DNA from: Oceanicaulis alexandrii DSM 11625
Lineage (GTDB): Bacteria; Pseudomonadota; Alphaproteobacteria; Caulobacterales; Maricaulaceae
Length of the DNA stretch: 64,000 nt
Direction of reading: 5' to 3'
NCBI RefSeq assembly: GCF_000420265.1
Contig: NZ_ATUP01000001.1
Location: 124,001 to 188,000, forward strand
Shown here: piece by piece, positions 57,343 to 64,000 of the stretch
Layout of the letters: each line of letters begins with the position of its first letter
How positions within the stretch are numbered: the first letter of the stretch is position 1
Made by a program: the position numbers and the translations under genes
The notes under the pieces: model-generated
The model's database searches: none
Seen by the model: only the letters and a program-made list of their open reading frames with translations
Told to the model about the DNA's origin: nothing

Positions 57343-58767
57343 CTAGCGGGTGATGAAAGCCGGCTCAGCGCGCGCCTCGATGCAGGGCGCCAGACTCGTA
57401 TCTGCGATCATCTCATCGTGTGATGAAAAAAATCTCACAGCAAGCGACATGGCGCAGCCATCGCCATCCCACTGGGTGCTTTCAGTGTGAAACCCGCCGG
57501 GGAGAACGATGACGCGACTGCGGCTGAGGGTGCGGGCCGCATCATACCCCCAGGCCGGAGGGGTGAGCGCGTCCAGTTCTCCCGCCAGGATCAAGGTCGG
57601 CGCATCGCTTGTAGTGATCGCCACCTCAGATGCGGGTCGCGGAGGCACAGCCCAGCTCTCACACGTCTCGGGTGTGAAAGTGGCGCTGTCGATCCCGGCG
57701 AAACTGTCCGGCAAGGGGCCGTTGCGGCGCTGGGCGTAGGGCAGCGCTTCGCTGCACCACACAGACAGGCGCACACCCCAGTCAAAATCAGAAACGCCAT
57801 AACTCTGGGACGTCGCGCCTTCCATACGGGTCGCCTGATCCATCAAGAGCGGCGCGCGCGCCAAATCAGCAGCGGAGCCGAGCGGAACCGAATTCACAAG
57901 AGTCCGCTGGCACACCTGGTCGGCTTCACACGCTCTGGGAGCGGCTTCGACCGCTGCGAAGAATCTGGCCTCGAGGTCCGGAAAAGCCGTGTCACACTCG
58001 GTTTGAGCGGCGCACATCTGCGCGACCCGTCTCAAAGCCTGTTCAAGATTAGCAGGGTATGCGTCGTCAAAGCGCGCGCTGTGAGGCAAAGGCGAGTCCA
58101 GAACCATGGACTGGACGCGCTCGGGATAATCCCGCGCATAGGTCAGGGCCAGCCGCGTACCGTAAGACAGAGCGAACAAAGACCATTGCTCAAAGCCCAG
58201 CACCTGCCGCAAGGCGTCTATGTCAGACGCGCTGGCGGCGCTGTGATAGGCGTCGCGCCTTACGCCCTGCGCATCAAGCGCCGCGCGACACTCTTGCAGA
58301 GCCGTCTCCAGCCGCGCCTCAGCGCCCGGCTTCGCGCTCGCCAGAGCCGGACCGATCGCTTCACACCGAAGGGAAGGCTCGGCGTATTGCGTCCCGCGCC
58401 GTCCCAGAATGACGAAATCGCGTTCCACGCTCCAGAGATAGGCGCCGGGATACTGCGCCGCAGATAACCCGCCCACCCCCGGCCCGCCTGGTAGAAACAG
58501 AACCGGCGCCAATCCTGGATGGGGCTCGGCCGCGCGGATGTGGATGACAGGCAGCCGGAGCTCCAAGCCATCTTCAGGATTGTCGCTTTGCGCGACAATC
58601 AAATAGCCGCGCTGATAGCGAGCGCCGCTCACCTCAATGGGAAACGCCGACCCTTCCGCCACCGGTTCAAACCGGGGCAGCGCGGCCTGTGACCAAGCCG
58701 GGGCCGTCAGCGTCAACACGGCGCACAATGCGATCAGCGCCTTGCGGACCTGATTTGATATCGCCAT
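57343..58767 (-). CDS. Secreted alpha/beta hydrolase, proline-iminopeptidase/TAP-like
   Basis: A 474-residue protein with a signal peptide (VRKALIALCAVLTLTAPAWSQA). The alpha/beta fold has LFLPGGPGVGGLSAAQYPGA as oxyanion segment and LFALSYGTRLALTYARDYPERVQSMVLDSPLP as nucleophile elbow (S-Y-G). A cysteine-containing lid follows, then a C-terminal TAP-like part with LILAGELDALTPPAWG (Asp) and VLPGGFHTES (His). Relatives are S33-family peptidases of the periplasm. The start at 58767 places the signal peptide first. It lies between clpX and lon but is insulated from clpX by a terminator. Confidence 0.86.
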   Translation of the reverse strand: MAISNQVRKALIALCAVLTLTAPAWSQAALPRFEPVAEGSAFPIEVSGARYQRGYLIVAQSDNPEDGLELRLPVIHIRAAEPHPGLAPVLFLPGGPGVGGLSAAQYPGAYLWSVERDFVILGRRGTQYAEPSLRCEAIGPALASAKPGAEARLETALQECRAALDAQGVRRDAYHSAASASDIDALRQVLGFEQWSLFALSYGTRLALTYARDYPERVQSMVLDSPLPHSARFDDAYPANLEQALRRVAQMCAAQTECDTAFPDLEARFFAAVEAAPRACEADQVCQRTLVNSVPLGSAADLARAPLLMDQATRMEGATSQSYGVSDFDWGVRLSVWCSEALPYAQRRNGPLPDSFAGIDSATFTPETCESWAVPPRPASEVAITTSDAPTLILAGELDALTPPAWGYDAARTLSRSRVIVLPGGFHTESTQWDGDGCAMSLAVRFFSSHDEMIADTSLAPCIEARAEPAFITR

Positions 58768-58789
58768 GCGCGCCCCCTGCCCAGACAGC

Positions 58790-58818
58790 AAAAAGGCTGC
58801 ACCGGGGGTGCAGCCTTT
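58790..58818 (-). terminator. Intrinsic terminator of clpX
   Basis: A 12-bp perfect stem (58792-58803 with 58807-58818) around a 3-base loop. Read on the minus strand its right arm ends in TTTTT. It lies 57 bases past the clpX stop. Confidence 0.88.
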
Positions 58819-58874
58819 GAAGCCTAGTGCGGGGTGCAATTCTGAAGCGAATTAACTCCCGGTAATGTAGACGA

Positions 58875-60146
58875 CTACGCGCCCTGCTTCGGTGCAGCCT
58901 CGCCTTTGGACTTGGCGTAGATGTACAGCGGGGTGGCGTCGCCGGTGACGACTTCGGCGTTGACCACCACTTCCTCGACACCCTCAAGGCTTGGCAGGTC
59001 AAACATGGTGTCGAGCAAAATGCCCTCCATGATCGAGCGCAGGCCGCGCGCGCCGGTCTTGCGGTGGATCGCCTTGTTGGCGATGGCGGTCAGAGCATCC
59101 TCGGTAAAGGACAGGCCGACGCCTTCCATTTCGAACAGGCGCTGATACTGCTTGACCAGAGCGTTCTTCGGCTCGGTCAGGATCTGAACCAGGGCGTCAA
59201 CGTCGAGATCTTCCAGCGTCGCGATCACGGGCAGACGACCGACGAATTCAGGGATCAGACCAAACTTGGTCAGATCATCCGGCTCGACTTCAGACAGGAC
59301 TTCACCCTGACGGCGGGCGTCAGGATCGCGCACATCAGCGCCAAAGCCCACGGCGGAGCCTTTGCCGCGCTGGGAGATGATGCTTTCGAGGCCGGCGAAC
59401 GCGCCGCCCACGATGAACAGGATGTTGGTGGTGTCCACTTGCAGGAATTCCTGCTGCGGATGCTTGCGGCCGCCCTGGGGCGGGACCGAAGCCACCGTGC
59501 CTTCCATGATCTTCAGAAGCGCCTGCTGCACGCCCTCGCCCGACACGTCGCGGGTGATCGAGGGGTTGTCGGATTTACGGCTGATCTTGTCGATTTCATC
59601 GATATAGACGATGCCGCGCTGGGCGCGTTCGACATTGTAGTCCGCCGATTGCAGCAGTTTGAGAACGATGTTCTCCACGTCCTCGCCCACATAACCGGCT
59701 TCGGTCAGGGTGGTCGCGTCGGCCATGGTGAAAGGCACGTCCAGAATGCGCGCCAGCGTCTGCGCCAGCAGCGTCTTGCCGCAACCCGTCGGGCCGATCA
59801 GCAGGATGTTGGACTTGGACAGCTCCACCTCGCCGTTCTGACCGGCATGGTTGAGACGCTTGTAGTGGTTGTGAACGGCGACCGAGAGCACGCGCTTGGC
59901 CTTGGCCTGGCCAATCACATAGTCCTGCAGGACCTGGAAGATTTCCTGCGGGCTGGGCACGCCCTCATTGGACTTCACAAGCGAGGTTTTGTTCTCCTCG
60001 CGGATGATGTCCATGCATAATTCAACGCATTCATCGCAGATGAAAACCGTAGGCCCTGCGATGAGCTTGCGGACCTCATGCTGGCTTTTGCCGCAGAATG
60101 AGCAATACAGCGTGCTCTTTCCGTCGCCTGTGGTCGCCTTGGTCAT
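58875..60146 (-). CDS. clpX: ClpX, ATPase subunit of ClpXP protease
   Basis: AAA+ unfoldase that feeds proteins to ClpP. The 423-residue product has the zinc-binding domain [32 protein letters not shown] (about residues 12-45). Walker A is [15 protein letters not shown], the pore-loop region is [10 protein letters not shown], and Walker B is [11 protein letters not shown]. The IGF-like ClpP-docking loop region lies around [16 protein letters not shown], and sensor motifs around [13 protein letters not shown]. The ATG at 60146 is the family start. It follows clpP but has its own 232-base upstream region with the clpP terminator, so it is probably transcribed separately. Confidence 0.97.
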   Translation of the reverse strand: MTKATTGDGKSTLYCSFCGKSQHEVRKLIAGPTVFICDECVELCMDIIREENKTSLVKSNEGVPSPQEIFQVLQDYVIGQAKAKRVLSVAVHNHYKRLNHAGQNGEVELSKSNILLIGPTGCGKTLLAQTLARILDVPFTMADATTLTEAGYVGEDVENIVLKLLQSADYNVERAQRGIVYIDEIDKISRKSDNPSITRDVSGEGVQQALLKIMEGTVASVPPQGGRKHPQQEFLQVDTTNILFIVGGAFAGLESIISQRGKGSAVGFGADVRDPDARRQGEVLSEVEPDDLTKFGLIPEFVGRLPVIATLEDLDVDALVQILTEPKNALVKQYQRLFEMEGVGLSFTEDALTAIANKAIHRKTGARGLRSIMEGILLDTMFDLPSLEGVEEVVVNAEVVTGDATPLYIYAKSKGEAAPKQGA

Positions 60147-60310
60147 GGCTGCTCCCGTCGGTCCCGCTGTGCGCCGTGGCGCGGTTGGTTCGCTTTGGCC
60201 TAAATTCGTCAAAAGTGACTCGGCCCGTTCCTGCAAGATCAAGGCCGGACCTTAGCGAAACGTTTCTAAAGCGCATGTGATCACAGCCAGAGGGGGGTGA
60301 TCAAGCATGC

Positions 60311-60343
60311 AAAACCGCGCTGGCCTGATCTGGCGCAGCGCGG
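60311..60343 (-). terminator. Intrinsic terminator of clpP
   Basis: On the minus strand an 8-bp stem (60336-60343 with 60315-60322), with a possible inner GCC/GGC pair, is followed by TTTT (60311-60314). It lies 37 bases past the clpP stop, so clpX needs readthrough or its own promoter. Confidence 0.8.
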
Positions 60344-60379
60344 CTTGGGTGCTCAGAACCGAGACAGACCTGACTTAAA

Positions 60380-61003
60380 TCAGGACGCTTCGGGTCCGCC
60401 GCGCTTCTCGTAAACATGGTCGATCAGGCCGAAATCCTTGGCCTCCATCGCATCCATGTAGAAGTCCCGATCCAGCGTTTTCTCGACTTTTTCGAGCGGC
60501 TGGCCGGTGTGTTTGACGTAAATCTCGTTCATCCGGCGCTTGATCTTGAGGATGTCCTCGCCGTGACGCTCGATATCCGCCGCCGTGCCGCGGAACCCGC
60601 CAGACGGCTGGTGCAGCATGATGCGGGCGTTCGGCGTCGCAAAACGCATGTCCTTGTCGCCAGCCGTCAGCAGCAGCGAGCCCATGGAGGCCGCCATGCC
60701 GACGCAGGCCGTGGCCACCGGGCAGCTGATATATTGCATGGTGTCATAGATCGCGAGACCTGCGCTCACCGACCCGCCGGGCGAGTTGATGTACATGGCG
60801 ATCTCTTTTTTCGGGTTTTCCGATTCGAGGAAAAGCAGCTGAGCCACCATCAGGCTCGCCATATGGTCTTCGATCGGCCCGGTGACGAACACGATGCGTT
60901 CCTTCAGCAGGCGCGAATAGATGTCGTAGGCGCGTTCGCCCCGCGCACTTTGCTCGACCACCATGGGAACGAGGTTCATCATCACATCCTGCGGCTCACG
61001 CAT
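60380..61003 (-). CDS. clpP: ClpP protease subunit
   Basis: Barrel-forming serine protease of ClpXP and ClpAP. The 207-residue product has [20 protein letters not shown], catalytic Ser106 in [12 protein letters not shown] and His131 in [13 protein letters not shown]. The Asp lies in the segment after [24 protein letters not shown]. It follows tig and precedes clpX, the common proteobacterial order. Confidence 0.97.
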   Translation of the reverse strand: MREPQDVMMNLVPMVVEQSARGERAYDIYSRLLKERIVFVTGPIEDHMASLMVAQLLFLESENPKKEIAMYINSPGGSVSAGLAIYDTMQYISCPVATACVGMAASMGSLLLTAGDKDMRFATPNARIMLHQPSGGFRGTAADIERHGEDILKIKRRMNEIYVKHTGQPLEKVEKTLDRDFYMDAMEAKDFGLIDHVYEKRGGPEAS

Positions 61004-61106
61004 AGCCAGCTCCTCAAGGAAAGCAGTGTTCGTCTAGGTCGGCCGGATATGGCCATGGATCAGCACTGTGACAAGGCCCGCGCCTGGGCGCAAACCCTCA
61101 AATGCA

Positions 61107-61158
61107 CAAGGCCCGGGCCTTTTTCCTCTCGTTCGAGAAGAAACCGACCCAGGCCTTG
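61107..61158 (-). other. Long inverted repeat between tig and clpP
   Basis: A 52-base near-continuous hairpin: an outer arm of about 11 bp (61107-61117 with 61148-61158) and an inner arm of about 10 bp around loop AA. It starts 26 bases past the tig stop and has no T run after it. It may terminate, pause or protect the tig transcript. Confidence 0.55.
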
Positions 61159-61184
61159 ATGGTCCCGTCAGGGTTAAGACTGGA

Positions 61185-62615
61185 TTAGTCCTCGTCGGAC
61201 TTTGCAGCCTTTTTCTTCGGAGCCGCCTTTTTCTTGGCCGGAGCCTTCTTCTTGGCGGGCTTTTTCTCTTCGGCGGCGGGCGCCTCGTCGTCCTCAGCAA
61301 ACAGGGTTTCGCGATCGACTTCCTCGTCGGTCACATCAGCCAGTTCGAGAATGTAATCGACGACTTTCTCTTCATAGATCGGCGCGCGCAGGGCCTGAAT
61401 GGCGCCCGGGTTCTTTTGATAGAACTCGACCACTTCACGCTCACGGCCCTGGAAGCGGACAGCTTCCTGGTTCACGGCGCGCGACAGCTCTTCCTGCGTG
61501 ACGTCCACATTGGCTTTCCGGCCGATTTCCGCCAGCACCAGGCCCAGACGCACGCGGCGCGCAGCGATCTTGCGGTAATCGTCCTTGAGCTCGTCCTCGG
61601 ACTTGCCCTTGTCTTCATCGTCAAGCTGGTCGTTCTCGATGGCGTTCTGGACTTCGCGCCAGATCTGCTCGAACTCCTGCTCGACCATTTTCTCAGGCAG
61701 CTCGACAGAGCCGTGTTCAGCGTCGAGCGCGTCCAGCAAGGTGCGCTTGACCTTCATGCGAGAGGCCTGGCCGTGCTCGCTTTCAAAACGCTTGATCAGC
61801 GCGTCCTTGAGCGCTTCGAGATCAGACAGACCCAGGCGTTCAGCCAGCGAATCGTCGATCTTGGTTTCGCCCGGCCCCTGAACGCCCTTCACTTCGGTGG
61901 CGAAGACCGCGTCTTTGCCGGCCAGGTGTTCAGCCTGATAATCTGCGGGGAAGGCCACCTTGATGTCGACCTTGTCGCCGGCTTTCGCGCCGATCAGCTG
62001 ATCTTCAAAGCCCGGGATGAACTGGCCGGAACCGATCACCAGCTCAGCGCCTTCAGCAGCGCCGCCCTGGAATTCTTCGCCGTCGATGGAGCCGACGAAG
62101 TCGATCACGACCTTGTCGCCGTCCGCAGCCTTGCCGGACTTGTCTTCATAGGACACCGACTGCTTGGCCAGCTCTTCAAGCGCCTCGTCGACCTGTGCGT
62201 CAGCCACTTTGGCGACGGGGCGGGTCAGCTTGAGGGTCTTGGGATCGACCGTCTCAAATTCCGGCATGATCTCGAGGCTGATCTCAAACGAGAAATCAGC
62301 GCCGCTTTTCAGAACGTCTTCCGCATCGGATTTCACATCCACGGCCGGCTGGGAGGCCGGGCGGATCTTGCGCTCGTCCAGGGTTTCCTGGGTGGCTTGC
62401 GGGACCAGCTCCTGAAGGATGTCGCCCATGATGGAGGCGCCGAACATCTTGCGGATGTGGTTGGCGGGCACCTTGCCGGGGCGGAAGCCCTTCAGGCGCA
62501 CTTCAGGACGGATCTCTTCGATCTTGGCGGTCAGTTTCGCTTCGAGCTCCGACGCGGGCACGACAACCTCAAACGTGCGCGAGAGCCCTTCAGCGGATTT
62601 TTCAACTACGTTCAT
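61185..62615 (-). CDS. tig: Trigger factor
   Basis: Ribosome-bound chaperone and prolyl isomerase. The 476-residue product has the ribosome-binding segment RLKGFRPGKVPANHIRKMFG (about residues 38-57). A FKBP-like domain follows (about 150-235, with GDKVVIDFVGSIDGEEFQGGAAEGAELVIGSGQFIPGFEDQLIG), and then a long helical C-terminal domain. It ends in a Lys/Ala-rich tail of about 28 residues (KKPAKKKAPAKKKAAPKKKA), making it longer than the E. coli protein (432). Confidence 0.96.
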   Translation of the reverse strand: MNVVEKSAEGLSRTFEVVVPASELEAKLTAKIEEIRPEVRLKGFRPGKVPANHIRKMFGASIMGDILQELVPQATQETLDERKIRPASQPAVDVKSDAEDVLKSGADFSFEISLEIMPEFETVDPKTLKLTRPVAKVADAQVDEALEELAKQSVSYEDKSGKAADGDKVVIDFVGSIDGEEFQGGAAEGAELVIGSGQFIPGFEDQLIGAKAGDKVDIKVAFPADYQAEHLAGKDAVFATEVKGVQGPGETKIDDSLAERLGLSDLEALKDALIKRFESEHGQASRMKVKRTLLDALDAEHGSVELPEKMVEQEFEQIWREVQNAIENDQLDDEDKGKSEDELKDDYRKIAARRVRLGLVLAEIGRKANVDVTQEELSRAVNQEAVRFQGREREVVEFYQKNPGAIQALRAPIYEEKVVDYILELADVTDEEVDRETLFAEDDEAPAAEEKKPAKKKAPAKKKAAPKKKAAKSDED

Positions 62616-62643
62616 CTTGGCGAGGCCTTGTTAGAATGCGGTC

Positions 62644-62680
62644 GCCGCCTTGCTCAAACGTGCAAATGCACGCGGGCGGC
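62644..62680 (-). other. Hairpin in the tig leader
   Basis: A perfect inner stem CGTGCA/TGCACG (62659-62664 with 62667-62672, loop AA) lies inside a looser outer arm (62644-62649 with 62675-62680). It sits between the candidate promoter and the tig start. Confidence 0.35.
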
Positions 62681-62698
62681 GGCCGGGAATGAGCGCGC

Positions 62699-62727
62699 GT
62701 TATGTCACGCAGAATTTGCTGACGCAA
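62699..62727 (-). promoter_or_regulatory. Candidate tig promoter
   Basis: Minus-strand TTGCGT (62722-62727) and CATAAC (62699-62704) are 17 bases apart in the tamB-tig gap. The match is moderate. The leader would be about 80 bases. Confidence 0.4.
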
Positions 62728-62831
62728 CGCCCAGCGGCGGTGAATGTGTGCAGCCCGGCCTCTCGCTCTGGAAAATCAAGGGCGTCAAACGGGTGCAGGC
62801 AAGGATTAAACAGCATGCTCCCGCCGCGGAC

Positions 62832-64000
62832 TCAATCGAAACTTCTGCGCCAGCTGAGCGAGATCTCATTGCTGGAATCACCACTGACCTCGGACGCCAG
62901 GACGAATGACGGGGACAGACGCCATTCGATACGGGCGGCCCCCAGCGCCTGCCCCACGCCAGTCTCGAGCTCCAGATAGACATCTTCGGTCAATTGCCGT
63001 CCGCCCAATACGCTCACGGCGCCATCGCCGTTCTGACGAACATCGAGCCGGTCCATGCCCAAAACAGCGCGAACCCCCGCCATGGCGTCAAGCCACCCCG
63101 CGCCAGACAACTGGGCGGCGAGCTGTGACGCCTGCAAAGGACTGAGATCAGAAACACCGGACCCAAACAGGAGCCGAGACAAGATCTCGTCTTCGGGCAG
63201 GCTGGGCGTGCTTTCAAAAGACACCTCCGGCGCCCGCACCGATCCCTCAACACGCCCGATCACAGTCAGATCGCTGGTTTCATGAAGAGCCTCGATCGCG
63301 ACGCGGCTTTGATTGACCGGACCGTCAAAGGTCACGCGTCCTGTCGTCAGGGTGAACGGCGCCGTCAGCAAGGACGCCTGCCCTGCAATCAAAGTCGCCT
63401 GGCCGGACAGATTCGGCCGGGTCGCCGTACCCGTCACATGCACGTCGGCGGACCATTCAGAGGTGAAGGCGCGGCTGGAGACGAACAACCTGTCATCCGC
63501 GCGCAGGTGATAATCGAGCTCGAGCCGGATCGGACGACGATAGGCGCGATCAAGACTGTCAGGCCGGTTCAGCTCCACTACTTCAATCTGGGGGATGGAC
63601 GGGCCGCCATTGCCGCCCGCGCTCGGACGCACATCCAGGCGCTGCACGTCTGCTTCGCCCGTCACCGTCAGAACCCGCTCGCTGAGGGTGAAGTCGGCAT
63701 AGCCGGACGCCCCGCCTGACAATTCCGGGCGGTCTACAAGATGGAGCCGGTTCAGCTCGATACGCCCTTCCCCTTCAAAACCGCCCTCGGTCATCCGAAA
63801 TTCGGCCTGCGCATTGGCGCCGCTCTTCGCATCCTCGCCGACACGCAGCGATTCAATGACCAGCGCGCCATTGCGCCAGCCCCCCTGAGCGTTGATCGGC
63901 TCAAAACTGCGGCCGGCGATCGCGGAAGAAAGCGCGCCGTCTGTAAAGCTGACGACGCCGGACGTCTCCATCCCTTCAATCGAAGCGTCGACGGACAAGA
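62832..64000 (-). CDS. tamB: TamB-like translocation and assembly module protein (C-terminal part, partial)
   Basis: The frame runs from the window edge to TGA at 62832-62834, giving 388 or more C-terminal residues. The last 200 or so match the DUF490/TamB domain: DYHLRADDRLFVSSRAFTSEWSADVHVTGTATRPNLSGQATLIAG, VTFDGPVNQSRVAIEA, SFESTPSLPEDEILSRLLFGSGVSDLSPLQASQLA and the terminal SNEISLSWRRSFD strand. The upstream part is beta-rich repeats. TamB spans the periplasm from the inner membrane and moves phospholipid or helps insert outer membrane proteins. The N terminus lies outside the window. Confidence 0.9.
   Translation of the reverse strand, partial: LSVDASIEGMETSGVVSFTDGALSSAIAGRSFEPINAQGGWRNGALVIESLRVGEDAKSGANAQAEFRMTEGGFEGEGRIELNRLHLVDRPELSGGASGYADFTLSERVLTVTGEADVQRLDVRPSAGGNGGPSIPQIEVVELNRPDSLDRAYRRPIRLELDYHLRADDRLFVSSRAFTSEWSADVHVTGTATRPNLSGQATLIAGQASLLTAPFTLTTGRVTFDGPVNQSRVAIEALHETSDLTVIGRVEGSVRAPEVSFESTPSLPEDEILSRLLFGSGVSDLSPLQASQLAAQLSGAGWLDAMAGVRAVLGMDRLDVRQNGDGAVSVLGGRQLTEDVYLELETGVGQALGAARIEWRLSPSFVLASEVSGDSSNEISLSWRRSFD

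Noticed and set aside
54734-57346. An 870-codon open frame on the + strand opposite lon
   Set aside because: It is antisense to the well-supported lon gene, is rich in Arg/His/Gln as expected from mirrored high-GC codons, and has no recognisable domain or start signals.

Overview
This window is a high-GC chromosomal segment from an alphaproteobacterium. Several features point this way: the uninterrupted lpxB-lpxI-lpxA-fabZ-lpxD-skp-bamA-rseP-dxr-cdsA-uppS-frr-pyrH-tsf-rpsB run, LpxI as the UDP-diacylglucosamine hydrolase, the short prolyl-tRNA synthetase, a complete 14-gene nuo operon followed by birA-coaX-RNase J-mce-DUF1467, and a MacA/MacB-type exporter. Gene content and protein style fit the Caulobacterales/Maricaulales side (Maricaulis or Oceanicaulis-like). 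That placement is inferred from recall, not from a search. I see no insertion sequence, prophage, CRISPR array or integrase; the region is core chromosome with a few accessory genes.

Layout. 1-1570: the end of gltX and citrate synthase on the + strand, closed by a shared terminator. 1588-2368: a small XRE regulator and membrane protein pair with its own promoter. 2456-17281 (minus): an envelope and translation super-operon. It reads from the rpsB promoter through tsf, pyrH, frr, uppS, cdsA, dxr, rseP, bamA and skp to the lipid A genes lpxD, fabZ, lpxA, lpxI and lpxB. 17360-24480 (minus): proS, lolC, lolD, a 30-residue membrane peptide gene and dnaE. A divergent DMT-family permease follows. 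25563-44582 (minus): nuoA-N encoding respiratory complex I, running on into birA, coaX, RNase J, methylmalonyl-CoA epimerase and a DUF1467 protein. 44915-48372 (+): an adaptor/ATPase/permease exporter. 48437-54724 is the most accessory part: a CPBP protease, two tRNA-Asp genes, a CE15-like esterase, tRNA-Val, pheA with an attenuator, a periplasmic cyclophilin, and a divergent MarR regulator/amidohydrolase pair. 54746-62615 (minus): a protein quality-control cluster, tig-clpP-clpX-peptidase-lon. The window ends inside tamB.

The genes work together in recognisable modules: building the outer membrane (lipid A, BamA, Skp, RseP, Lol, TamB), isoprenoid and phospholipid precursors (Dxr, UppS, CdsA), translation start-up (RpsB, Tsf, Frr, ProS), energy conservation (Nuo, GltA) and proteostasis (Tig, ClpXP, Lon).

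The most interesting regulatory finding is a complete phenylalanine attenuator in front of pheA. A 20-residue leader peptide with Phe/Val/Phe and Tyr/Phe/Tyr runs is followed by an antiterminator and an intrinsic terminator. The placement of the promoter suggests a leaderless leader mRNA. The second is the 30-residue single-span membrane peptide gene upstream of dnaE, with a strong ribosome-binding site, its own promoter and a nearby direct repeat matching the alphaproteobacterial LexA box.
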